From: Setaria digitata
Taxonomy: Eukaryota; Nematoda; Chromadorea; Rhabditida; Setariidae
Direction of reading: 5' to 3'
DNA length: 42,186 nt
NCBI GenBank assembly: GCA_003640385.1
Contig: RCAB01000521.1
Location: 1-42,186 of the forward strand
Part shown: piece by piece, positions 11,677 to 24,127 of the stretch
Layout of the letters: every line of letters begins with the position of its first letter
Numbering within the stretch: the first letter of the stretch is position 1
Program-made: the position numbers and the translations under genes
The notes under the pieces: model-generated
Told to the model about the DNA's origin: nothing
Database searches by the model: none
The model's input: only the letters and a program-made list of their open reading frames with translations

Positions 11677-12893
11677 ATGGATCAACCAAATTGTTTACCC
11701 GCTGAATATCTAGAAAGGTATGTTGCATCTTTTACTAATTATTGTTTTTTTTTTTTCTGTTTCTTAAGTATTAATTAATTATTAGTGCGAAAATCCCATA
11801 AAAAATAGAAGCAATTTTTAATTGATAGAAAAAAAAATTTTTAGAAAGAAGCATTCGAAATTTTAATTTAGATTTATTTTGAAATTGTGGAAATTAATAT
11901 TTTATATCATATTTTGAGCGATGCCATTAGTTACTCAAACATGCAGCACTTATCCAAAATTTAACAGAACAATTCATGCGCGTAATTTTTTTTTTTGGAA
12001 ATTTCGAGAATTTTTTAAATAAATTTTCGATCGCTTAATAAATAATCATTTATTTTGTAAAATTGAAGTGATTATTTTAAGGAATGCAGCTGAAAGAAAA
12101 CGTATATATGATCTGATTTTGAAATAATTTGATTATAATATCAGCAATGTCATGATGTAATTACCTTCCGGAAATTTGAAATGTAAGAATCTCACGAACT
12201 TGAATTAAGAGACTTTCAAATGAATGAAAAGGTTCAAATAAATGCTGAAATAAATTGATTGCAGCTAAAACAACTTTGCAGCCAACTGATTGAATTAATA
12301 ATCTGTGCTTTTTTGAATTTTATAGCTTTGAAAATTTCTGGAAAATGCTATGAAAAGAATTGCATTTCTTTTCTTTTCCCTATTCTTCCCTTTTTTTTAT
12401 TTTAAAAATTGATTTTATTGTAATAACAGATAGCAAAATTTCGCCTACGGACAACTCTTTGAATAGTTTAGAATACAAAAGTATTCGAACAATATTTGAA
12501 ATAAAATTTCTCTTACATTTTGAAATATTTTTTCATGGTTCTTCTGTATTTGATGTGAAAAATAGAAGAACGGAAAAAACATTTTTATAACTTTATTTTT
12601 ATTTATTCAGATTCGTTTCCTTTTTTCGTATGTGATAATATTTCTAATAAATTAGAAACAAAAAATATTCTTTTTCAAATTTGCAATTACAGATTATCAT
12701 CAAAAATTGAATAACTTTTTATATTGAATTCAGTTTGTGATGCTTTCTTTTATTTCCTTTTTTTTTATTGTACAATAGTAATTCCAATTTCAGGAAAAAA
12801 AGACGCTTTTCTGGAGTAGTTACAAAAAAATATCAAATTTTGGCTGCGTTATTTCCTCCAGATTGCAGGCAACTACGTGAAATTCCGGAATGA
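11677..12893 (+). CDS. Two-exon gene for a 46-residue basic protein of unknown function
   Basis: Exon 1 is 11677-11717 (41 nt, ATG to a split Arg codon AG|G, donor GTATGT); exon 2 is 12794-12893 (100 nt, acceptor CCAATTTCAG, stop TGA). The join is in frame and gives 46 residues. It begins MDQPNCLPAEYLERKKRR and ends FPPDCRQLREIPE; the middle holds FSGVVTKKYQILAAL. RKKRR at 14-18 resembles a monopartite nuclear-localisation or RNA-binding patch; there are two cysteines (6 and 38), no signal peptide and no membrane segment. Supported by mixed codon use against an AT-rich background, good splice sites, a TATA/initiator pair upstream and AATAAA 83 bp after the stop. I do not recognise the family. 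Alternative: terminal exons of a larger gene, which the promoter argues against. Confidence 0.6.
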
Positions 12894-12975
12894 TAAAACA
12901 AACGAATTTATTCGATGCAGAAATTAGCCGAATGGATAATTATAATTATATTATTTAAAAAAAAAATTTCTTTAA

Positions 12976-12981
12976 AATAAA
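12976..12981 (+). terminator. Poly(A) signal AATAAA of the 46-residue gene
   Basis: AATAAA lies 83 bp after the TGA at 12891-12893, a normal 3' UTR length for nematodes. It completes a compact transcription unit of about 1.4 kb. Confidence 0.5.
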
Positions 12982-12989
12982 GTATGAAA

Positions 12990-15826
12990 TTTTGCCGTAA
13001 GTTGATTTATCCAAATTCTTTCTATTTTTGTGACTACTTGATGAAAAATTTTTGAAAACTTCGAATTGATTGATTTTTTCCAAGAATTAAGATTAAAATT
13101 TAGATTTTCGCAACTGGAAAAATTGATCTATTGATTGATACATATGAAGTAGTCGCATAAAGAATGCATTTGTTCTTCACGATGTACCAGAAACTTTAAT
13201 TCAATTGTAATTTTTTTCATTTCATTTCTTTTTTTTTTGTTTTTATCGACATTTAAATCTACATTTTCAAGCATCATCAATTTAATGAAATTTTGTAATG
13301 CATAAAATTCAAGTTATAAAAAAATTTTGAGGAAAAAAAATTCAAAATCGATGTGAAAGAAATAAGGCAGATGATGCATTTTTATTCCATCGTGCTTTCA
13401 TTAAAAAAAAAAAAAATCGTGAGATTTCTGCTCAAGCTTATTAATTAATTACCTTTTTCCGTTAATGAATTGGTAAAACTTTGAAGTTGAAATTTTCATG
13501 TCAAGCAAAATTTTCTTTTCTGTTTTTTTTTGTTGCCTTTTTTTAACAAAATAAAAATTTTTCGAAAAATAATAAAATTTTTACTGGAAAAAGATAATAT
13601 TAACCATAATGTATTAAGTTTTGAATAATTTTTTATTTCTCTTCATCCGCTACTCTCTTTGTCTCTCTCATCTCTCTCAATCTGTCTCACTAGCAATTTT
13701 TGAATATTTTTTAGTCAAATTATAAAATTATTCCTTTTCGCAACAAAGTGAGATAAATAGTCGAGAAGCATATTTAAATAAGGGTAAAAAGAAAGCAAAG
13801 GCCATTATTTATTTCGAAATTTATTTATTTCTAAAATTTATTTCGAAAATTTTCATTGTAGAATGATTTTAAAAACTAAATTTTTAAGCATCAGCAAAAA
13901 TTTTCCAATTTTAAATTGATAAACTTTTAATACAACCATTTGAAAAAACCTTGCGGAAATTGTAAATTTTGATCTAAAGAGGAGTTATTCAAAAGATCAT
14001 ACCATTAATTGTTTCAAATGTAATGTCTTTCATTATCTTTCAGTTAAAAAAAAAAAAAAGAAAAAAAAGAACGAAATTTGCATTGTCTTTTGAATTTCTA
14101 TATTTTGTACTTTATTCCCTTAAAATGAATGAAATAAAACCCGAGTGCTTTCAAATACTTACCTTTTTTCCTCATTTGATGCAAAAAAAATTCGAAATGG
14201 CTAATTGATTGTTAGAACAAAAATTGTTTTACCATAACATGACAATTAATCTGATTAGTTAGCATCTTAAAATTTAAAGAAACAATTTGCCAGTCGTTTT
14301 AATTAAAATATCATTGGAATTATGTCAGCTATTTTATGCGAAAATTTTTACCCTCCCAAAATTGCAACAATTTATATTTCAAAAATTTTGCAAAACTGAT
14401 TATTTTCTTTTTCTCTAGAAAAAAAAAGTATAGGAATGGCAATATTTTTATAATTTAAAATCCAAGAATTGAAGCAGCGAAAGGTTAATGAGTCACTTAA
14501 GACTTGGATAATCAAGATTATTTTAGGAGAGAAATATGCACAATTAGAAATAACTGTAATAAGCCAACAGTGATTAACTTATTAGTGTTTGAAGCGTTTA
14601 TTGTTAATTCAGTTAAAAAGAAATGCTAACATGAATAGAAAGAGAGAAAACTAAACAGTTACTTCATTAAGTTAATTTGAATTTAGTACATTATTAAAAT
14701 GCTCGTAATAGTTTTCTTTCCTCCTATTTGAAGTTATTTGAATTCGAAATGGAATTTTTTTCGATATGCAATTAAATATTGATGAAAAGGCACCACATCA
14801 GAGTTTCAAAAACGAAAATTAGACATGAAACACTGCAATTCACTCGATACATAATGCTTAATTAATATCTCAAATAATAATTTAAGAAGCAATTTTTCAT
14901 GCTTAATTGGAAAAAAGTACAATTTAGCGCAAATGTAAAAATTATTTATTGGTTAAAACTCTTATTTTCAATGCTTCTATGTCAAATTTATAAGCTTTTT
15001 TCTTGGAAATTTTTGGGTTAAAATATGAATCGAGTAAGTAATTAATCTTCAACTTGCACATCTTCACATGTAAGTTGAGAATAGAATGAAAAAATTATTA
15101 TTCTGCTATCGATTACGAATTCCAAGTATTATTCAGCAGTATTTTCAAAAACTGCGCATATTAATGTCATAGTTATTATCATTAATAATATTATTATTAG
15201 TACTACTATTATTGTTAGTATAAATAGGTGAAAAAGAGGGAAAAATGTCAAAATTAATTAAAAAGCAGCAAAATTAAAAAATCACAATTATATCCTAAAG
15301 AAAAAAAGAATAACTATGATAAATTTGTTCCATCCCTAAAGCAGTAATTAAAAAACCTTTTTGAATGACAATTAATAGCATTTAAAAAGTTAGGATCAAT
15401 GCACTTTTTATCAATACATTTACAATACTTTAATTTCCAAATAATGCATAATGATAATGTATCACGTTGCCATATTTTAATTAATTTAAACTGGAAAAAC
15501 AGGAAACAGTTTGAGAAAATACGATTTCGAGGTCACAATTGCAAATTACTTAGATTTTGGTTTTGAAAAAAAAAAAAAAAAAAAAAAAAACTTAATAAAA
15601 AACGAATTCTAGCAAAAAATTGACAATAGAGTAACCAACAGGCAAACAGAAATGTGTAAGGAGTTTTTTTCTTTTTTTGAGTTAAAAAGTAACATGAAAT
15701 TATTTCGATTAAAATTTAACATTAAATATTTTTCTTCCACTTCTAGAAGGATTGCAAAAAAAGAAAGAAAGATACATTTGAAATATATTAAAGCATGGAA
15801 TTAAAATGAAATTTCGATGATTTAAA
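12990..15826. other. Intergenic region between the 46-residue gene and ABCD4
   Basis: Separates two convergent genes. Contains a CT-rich stretch (about 13638-13690), tandem ATTTATTTCGAAA variants (about 13806-13850), an AAT/ATT trinucleotide-like patch (15170-15225) and a long poly(A) run (about 15565-15590). I see no coding exon. Confidence 0.6.
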
Positions 15827-18800
15827 TTATTTACTGGTGACCGTTGCAGCAGGAATTGATGACGAATTTATTGTTCGAATTATACAACCACCAGATCCGT
15901 CAAGGTGTATTTCGACATTATGAAACTTAATTAAAACTTGATGATGGCTAATTGTTATGAAGCCGATATCATTCTGCAAATAATTGATTCGTTTAGATTT
16001 TGAATTTTTTTTATTAAATAAAGAAAAATATGAATAAAAAATTAGTTTTTGGTACAAAAATTAAAAAAGTGAACTCAAGAATTGATTGAAACTTTAATAT
16101 TCCAAAATTTAATTTTATGTAGCGTAATATTATTTTTACCACCTTTAGCAATAAAAATTTTCTTTTCCATTTTAACATATATTAATGCTAATTTTGCTCG
16201 ATGGTAGTTAAGAAATCTTTTTTCAGACCATTTTTTCAGGTAAATTTAAGCAATCCGTTGGAATTAATTTACGATGTTTTATGGAAATTCTTGTTTGTTG
16301 ACCAAGAGATTAAATTAAAAAAAAATAAAAAATTATAAATAATTGCCAGAGAAAAAAATGTTTGAAAAATCAAAAAATATTTGAAATTGTACCGAAATTA
16401 AAAGTTCGTAAATTTTTTCTTCAATATCAGTACTGATACTATCAGTTGCCTCATCCAGAATAACAAGTTCCGGTCTTTGATATAATATTCGGACAAATGC
16501 AAGTCGTTGCTGCTCACTTGGTGTTAGTGTATTATGCCTAAAGTGGTATAATTTTGGAAAAAAAGTCAAATCAATTCTAATTAAATTTAAGAATTTTTAC
16601 TTAAATATTTTGTAAATTGAATTTACATGAACCAGGCAAGGTTACATGAGCATATTAATTAAGATAAGAAATTTACAAGCAAATCAATGCTAACTGCATC
16701 ATTTTTAGTTATATTTGACGAAGTCGAGGGAAATAAAATGACATTAATTGCACCAAATTTAATAAAATTACGAAAATTTGCAGCAAATGAGCCAATACAG
16801 GATTAGTTATTTTAATTTAGCTATAATCAATAAAATGGCGTTAACTAGATTAATTCTAATTAAATCAAAAAATTTTGAAACGAATACTTCGAGATTTGTA
16901 ACAAATTAATTCTCAGTCGCGAGAATTTCATGTAAATCAAAATTTTTCAAATGAATAAATGGATGCTAACCAATCAAATTCAACCGGATTGAATAAGCCT
17001 TCACAACGATCAATTAACCAATCAAGTTGTAATTCCCTCAAAATGTTGCTGATCAACGCGTAATCTCAAATTTATGATGTGAAAAAAAAAAAAAAAAAGG
17101 AAAAAAGAAAAAGAAAAAGGAGAACATTAAAGATTTTTCCATGAAAAATTCTAGAAATATGTTTTGATTAATTTATAAATTAGTAGGAACTTAAAAAGGA
17201 ATAAAAAAACAAAAAAGAAATCAATTGTATTTTGAAAATAATTGCTTTTGAAATTACATTTCAATAATCCCATTTATACAATTATTATATTGACTGAATA
17301 ATCCAAAAAATATGCAACTGTTTGTATAGGTAATTATATAATTACATATGGGATCAAGTAGTATAAAAGATGCATTTGATAATTTTATAAGGTATACTTA
17401 AATAGTTGCACAAGTTAAAGATGTAAGTCGGTCAAGTTTCATAAGATATATATCATTAGGTAAGATTTAGTAATTAAGTACTGCTTGTGTATACAAATTG
17501 ATCAATTATATAAATCAAAGGTGTCATCAAGATGCCATTTAAAAAAGCAACTTTTTGCATTGTCAGACACGTCAAAATAAGTATCGTGAATAAAAAAAGT
17601 TACTAAAATTTTATTATTAAAAGATAAAACTTTAGGTAAGATCACGTACGTCAAGAAAACAAACTCCTCGTATGTTGGAACTCAAAAAAAAAAAAAAAAA
17701 TGATTGACCAAATAGTAGAGGATACATTAATGAGCACGTCTGATTATTTCTGATAATTACCATTTTCAGTTGCTTCAAGACTATTTGAAATGCCTGTTGC
17801 TGGAAAGTTAATTTGTTGAAATAAACTTAAATGATGACAAGGAAAATATGGCGTTCGTGTCAGACGTAAAATTTGGCCACGTTTTGCACCACAGCGAATA
17901 TGTCCTTAAAACAAAAAATTTTACTTTTAAAGATATCGGAAAATTTCGACAATTTCTCAAATAAATTTCTTGTTTAGCTAATTAAGCCATTAAAATTAAA
18001 CCACCGAGTTTGTTAGATCATTGAAACGGTGCAATTATTTTAAAAAAATAAATAAAATTAAAGAGATTAAAAAAATTTAGCTAGTCATTTGTCAAATAGC
18101 AAATGATTGATTCTCCATCGTCATTTTATCATTCCATATATAGCAACTAATTTATTTTAGTTCAGTTGGAATAATGTATCCATTTATTCTTTTTTCAGTA
18201 GCAAATTTCTAAAAAAAAATTTAGTAAATCTGTAATAAAATTAATAAGGCTGCGATTAAATTAATACCATTTTTAGGGTGCCACAACTGTGATATCACTC
18301 GTATCAATGAAGTTTTGCCACTTCCACTACAACCTGTTATCCAAATTTTCGCGTCTCTGCTAATCGAAAATGAAAAACCTGAAACAAAAATCGAAAAAGT
18401 TTTATTGATTTCTAATACAATACCAATCCATAAAAGTGAAAACTTGAAATATCACTGTAGAATTTTTTGGAAAAAAATTCTAGAAAGCAGAATCATAAAT
18501 GTTACGACAAATTATTCACTAAAATATTTGTAGATATTGATAAATATTCATTTAAAAAAAAAATTAAGATATTGAAAATAAACGTATCAAAAAAAGAAAA
18601 TTGGGCCATTTAATTGTTAAGCTTCGCCTGATAAGATTGATTGTCAGTGATTAATTAAAAATAATGAAAAAAAAAAACAAAGTATTTCTGCTTAAATACC
18701 ATTGAGTAGCTGTTGAGATGAAATACAATTTGGTAATGAATAAGTAATGTTATAAATGTCGTACAATGAACATTCTTTAGTACTGTTTTGATTAAATTTT

Positions 18801-21800
18801 GATTCGACCAAAAAATCGTCATCACCTGAAAATTTGATACGATAACGGATGCTTTTTCTTGACGCTAATCATGACTGATAATGTAAAAATACTATGATAT
18901 AAAATGTTATCATTGACGCTTCATTCAAATATTGTTACATGAATTTAATGCTAAAGAATAGCAGTAATGATCAGTCTTGAGTGGAAATAGTAAAAATGAA
19001 AAATAAATACGGATAAACAGGTAAGTAAAATTAAACGAAAATGATTATCAGCTGATATCACTAAAATGTGAAAGATGCAAAGCAAAGTATGGGATAACTG
19101 TTCAATATTTAAAATTGCTATCTGTAGTATTTTTTGTTTTATTAATTTTAATTTCTCTAGAATTAATTCTGCAAGAAAATATGATGCTTCCCTGTTAATC
19201 ATAATAAATGCTTGTCATCTTAGTTTTAAGAAATTTTCATAAGCAATAAAAACAAAAGAAATTCTTTATACTTTTACCGGAGAGATTATTTTCCATATGT
19301 TGGCATACTTGGATTAATTCTGCCACGCTGAAAAAATCACAATTTTTTATTCGATTTTCTTCTTTTAAATAACTCCAGATGACCAAAAAAAAATCCAACC
19401 TAATAAATCGATGCATAATTTCATTTCTTAACATTTAAAAAATGGTAAATACTGCTTAAAAACAGGAAGAATCTTTTAAATTGAATATTTAGAGCAATAC
19501 AACTGGAATTAATAGCAAGTCTTAATTATCAATTTAGCACAATTTTAGGCAAATTTAAATGATGGATATTTAAATTTGCCTAAAATATTGCTAAATTGCC
19601 ACTCACCGTTGTAATATACCGGCCATTTCACCGATACTAAGTGCCAGGTCTGTTATTCGTGTAAAACTATTTATCAAATACATATAAATAAAAGCATTCT
19701 AAAAATTTCTTCTTTAGATATTTGGTAATTCAAATTTAAAGAAAAATCACAAAATCAAAAGGAAAATTTTTTTTTCGTAAAAAAATATTACTAACATTAC
19801 TTATAATTCGACCAAGATCATTTGCAGGCAAATTATTATATGTTCCGATAACAAATACAGGAATAAATTGTATTGCATAACTCAAAATACCGCCATAATA
19901 ATCGAAAAGTTGTTGCCAGACTTGAAAAGAAAAGAGAAAAATGTGAAAGACATTCTGACATACTGCAAAATTTGGCAAACTTTCAAAAGTGGAAAGTAAT
20001 TTTTAACGATTTGTGCCATCATATTTTAAAGTTGAATCAAGTTTATCACCTAGATTTTATCTTTTTAAATAACATAATTTTTAAAGCATTCTTATTTGAA
20101 ACTAAAGCAAGTCTTCCAAATGTATAATATTGCGAATATTATTTACTTTTCAAAAGATTAATCCCTTTCAAAATGACTTTTTTGTTAAATTAAGAGAAAA
20201 GTAAAAGAAAATTTAATAATATTTAGTGACAAGCAGATGATTATTTTTAAAATCGATGTTGCATTAATCAAATATGGAGAAGTAGGGAGTAAATAAGATA
20301 ATTATTAAATATTGGGACTTAATAAAATTACATAAATTAGGCAACTTCCAACACAAAAATTTAAACTGTCGCCACCACAATATCATAAATATTCGATTAG
20401 ATTCGTACTGCTCGAATGGTTCCGCTTCATATAATGCAATTAATTCGGCATTATTTCTTATTGAAACATGCTTGTATCTACAATTTAATAGTGCAATTAA
20501 TTAATTAACTAATTGAGTTTCAAAAATTCGATGAATAAAAAATTTTCTTTTCAATGAATAAAATGGAAACTGGAAGCTGAATCACTGATTAAGAATTCAT
20601 CAAAAATTGATTGATAAGAATTATTTTGTGCCTAAAATGAAAAATTTATTTGATTTCCCAATGAAATTGAGGAAATTTCATATCAATTTCAAATACTACG
20701 AAAACATGAAAAAAAACAAAAAACAAAAATATCATTAGATTTGCCGATAACAATTATCACCATTGAAATTCATTCTACAACAGAACTTTTCCTTACTTTC
20801 TATTTAAATTTTAAAATTTTGAAGAAAGTCCGCAAAAAAATGAAATTTTTCCATTCTTGATTTGAAAGGCATTTTCACGAGTGTCTGAGCTTTGATTTAT
20901 CAAAAAAATCCCGAATTTTCGAAAATAATTCCATCAAAATTTTAATAACTTATCGGATATTTTCGAAAATTTATCAAATTTTCCCATCTATCAATTCATA
21001 TCGGAGCAAAAAAAAAAGAATTAAAAAACAAAACCATTTTTTTAAAAATATTATTAAAATTAAAAAAAAAAATGAATGTAAAATTTCAAAAAAAAACTGC
21101 CTGAAATCGCCTTCTGCTTTTGCAACTCGCGCGTTCCATTTAATCATCGGTGATATGAGAAATTTATTAATAATAAGGCCAACAATGAAATAGCCATAAA
21201 TAATAGCAATACCTAAGCTACCAGTGCTAAAAAATTTTTTAATTAATTACTTCTTTTTAACACTTCATCCATTTTTTTCTTTTCAAATAAGCTAAAAAAT
21301 TTTAGCCTTTTTTTAAATAGCTTTTTTTCCTTATTTTGTCTCTTTTTTCGAATCAGTATAACATTTTATAAATTACAAAATATTGCTAGTCGATACATTT
21401 CGGTTTTCGAGTTCAACTTTTTTCTTTCAGGAAGATTTATTAGTTAATCAGTGCCAATACATAAAAAAATTAAATACTACGCTAAAAAAAAAAGAAATAA
21501 AATGAAAATGTTTGTGAACAGTATGATCTTTTGTTGCTGAAAATTTGAAATCTGTGATGAAGTTTTACCAAATACTCTTTTTTTTTTTAAAAAAAAAAAA
21601 TGAGCATTAATGTTATTAGAAAGCATCAATTAGAGATGAATTGATTTTAAATGAATCATATCAAATTTTAAATAATTTTAATGAGAAAAAAAAGACAAAC
21701 TGGTAAATTTTTCAAATTTCCAATATAAATTATCACCTGCTGTATGTTTTATAGGTATAAAAGATAATAACAAATGGTCCAATTAATATTGCTGGCATTA

Positions 21801-24127
21801 TATTAATTGCTAATTGATTACACATTCTTTCAGTATCTTGCGTGATACGATGATCACTACAATTGATGATACTTTAATTTAATTGTTCTAAAAAAAATTT
21901 TTTTTAGAACAATTAAATTTCACGTTCGCTAACAGATAGGAAAATAAAAAAGAAGTGCACGACAACTATTTCACTGACAATTCTCATTATCAGACAATAA
22001 TTATGATTTTCTAATACATTTACCCTTATTAGCTCATGTCACTGTAAATGCAATGAATTAATTTAGCATTTATTAGCTCCTGTCTTTCCAACAAAAAAAA
22101 AAAAAAAAAAAAAGAACAAAGTGAGAGTAAAAAAAGGGAAAAAAAAGAAATCCTTTTAAATAAATCATTAAAAAAAAAAAAAAAAACAATAAATTAAAGT
22201 GTTGGCAAAAAATCTCAATAATAAAAACTAAATTATCAAAAAAAAAATTTTCAATAATTAAAAATCAAATTTACGGATTATCAATGCCATAATCATCAAC
22301 AGCATTGATATTATAATATGCGCGATTGTTAAAATAGCATTGCTGAAGTTTATACACGACATTTTTACGGAAGCACAAATAAAGTTGCCATGATGTAAAC
22401 GATTTTAATGATATTAACTGAAATAAAACGATGAAAGTTTCACATACAAAATTTATTGTAATTTTTTTTTATTTAAACAAAAAGAAAAAATTCCAAAATT
22501 ATCATCAAATGTAAAATAATTTGAAATTTATCCATTGAACATTTCTTGGGATAAGAAGCGAAATTGCTGTGCTATATTAAGATTGCTAATTACTTTCAGT
22601 TATAAAATTTAAGGGAAATTTTTAAAATTAAAAAAAAAAAATTAAGGGCTTATAAACTTCTTCCATAAGTTATCTCATTGCATATGTTACAAAAAAAAAA
22701 ATTACTTGCATGCAAAATCATTGGAAAATGACTGATATTTTCAGTCACTTTAATTATTAACAGTATTAATTTAATTTTTTCTTTTTAAAATTGTTGAAAT
22801 CAATGATGAAAATAAAAAACCAATGAACTGAAATAATAGAATCAAACGAAACTTGTCGACTTATACCTTTAATTTTGAAAGAGAATTTAATTACAAAAAA
22901 TGTTAAGATATGAGAATCTTTCTTTTAAACTGATTTAATAAATTCTTACATAAATGGTAATATTTCTAGAAGACAAAAATATTTTTTATTCAATTAATTT
23001 AAAAGAAAAAATAAATTATTTCAAGGAACCAAAGCAGTAAAAAAATTTTTTTATGGTAAAAAAAACAAAAAAAAAATTTTCTTTTTTTTTAAAATTATTT
23101 AACAAAAAATAAATTGCAGAAATTACTATAGCATTACTGAGAATTTCAAAAAATTTTAACATCCTGTAATTATATTTAATTTTACAAGAAGATTTTTGTC
23201 GACAATTTTCAAAAAATAACATAACAATTATTATTTCAAGAAATGTTCAATTTTTACCAAACACTTGCATGTGTATACAATAGAGCCAAGGAGAAAATTT
23301 TGCCAAAATTCGGCTTTGCTTTTATCAGCCAAGGCTTGAAAAATGCGACCAGGGACCATACCAGTTAAAAATGTTAACACTTCACCTGTAATTAGTTCAT
23401 TATTTTATTTTGAATATTGCTTCATTAAATGTCCTCTTGCGATTCCATTGAGAAAAATAATGGATTGATAAATCATGCTACTTATTTTAATGATTTTCAT
23501 ATGTTTTAAAATCCTAACTGAATATTTTGTAACGAATTAAAATTGAATATTTTTTAGCATAAACTAGTTATGGATAAAATAGCGATGAATTTTACAATTA
23601 ATAATATTTCCGCAGTTAATTTTCCAGCAAATTATTGAAAGAAATTAATATTTTGACATGAGTAAATAATCAAATGTTACCATATTAAATATAATTTATC
23701 AATTAATTGATAAATTTCAAATCGCTACATTAAAATAAATAGTGGAAAAATTCCGCTATTTATTTTAAAAGTATTAAAATGTCTTGAATATGCAGTGGAG
23801 AATAATTTTTTGGAGAGCAATTAACAAAATTATCGCAGCAAATTTCTTTTTAATAAAATAATTAAAAATCTACGAAATTTTAGAGTGAAATTGTACAAAA
23901 AAAAAAAAATTCGGCAATCAAATAATATAAGGAATTAATTTTTTTCATAAAATCAATCATCTTTTAAGTGGAATAAACTTACTAGCAATAGAAAAGAGAA
24001 GCGTGAGAAACGTGAAGAGTATGGCCCATTCCATACGCGGAAAAAGTATCTTGAAGATATGCGACAGGCGTGAAATGAAAAAATAATTGAACGTGAAATT
24101 CTTCTCGTCACGTCGATTCCTTCCCAT
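15827..24127 (-). CDS. ABCD4: ABCD4-type half ABC transporter (lysosomal cobalamin exporter family), complete
   Basis: Fifteen exons, 5' to 3': 24127-23983, 23385-23258, 22417-22275, 21856-21737, 21226-21101, 20477-20332, 19920-19796, 19698-19607, 19327-19278, 18825-18700, 18378-18268, 17904-17761, 17064-16971, 16537-16393, 15973-15827. All phases close, giving 613 residues; human ABCD4 has about 606. The membrane domain (about 1-330) carries DNPDHRITQDTER and the EAA-like EGDFRYKHVSIRNNAE; the ATPase has Walker A GCSGSGKTS (416-424), signature LTPSEQQ (521-527), Walker B LVILDE (541-546) and the H-loop His at 575 in FITISHHQ. Human ABCD4 with LMBD1 moves vitamin B12 out of lysosomes; the C. 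elegans counterpart is probably pmp-5. Odd points: Arg at the Q-loop position (454), one GC donor and one TTTGAG acceptor. The ATG at 24127 is the only one in frame near the 5' end. Confidence 0.95.
19531..19597. repeat. 29-bp imperfect inverted repeat in ABCD4 intron 8
   Basis: Arms 19531-19559 and 19569-19597 pair at 27 of 29 positions around a 9-nt loop. In the minus-strand transcript the hairpin starts about 10 nt after the exon 8 donor at 19606. It may be a MITE remnant or a structural element; effect on splicing is unknown. Confidence 0.75.
21876..21919. repeat. Perfect 22-bp inverted repeat, no spacer, in ABCD4 intron 3
   Basis: Left arm 21876-21897 (AATTTAATTGTTCT then eight A) is exactly complementary to 21898-21919. 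On the transcribed strand it ends 19 nt before exon 4 and contains eight T followed by AG, a decoy acceptor. The true acceptor at 21857 is the weaker ATTGTAG. Confidence 0.85.
23693..23716. repeat. 24-bp perfect palindrome in ABCD4 intron 1
   Basis: AATTTATCAATT followed by its exact reverse complement. A second inverted repeat (15 of 16 pairs, arms 23731-23746 and 23752-23767) lies 14 bp further on. AT-rich intron sequence makes short palindromes fairly likely. Confidence 0.6.

Noticed and set aside
11578..11778. 66-codon frame across the start of the 46-residue gene
   Set aside because: It begins at a non-ATG codon near the predicted transcription start and runs in a different frame through poly(T); the spliced ATG frame at 11677 is better supported.
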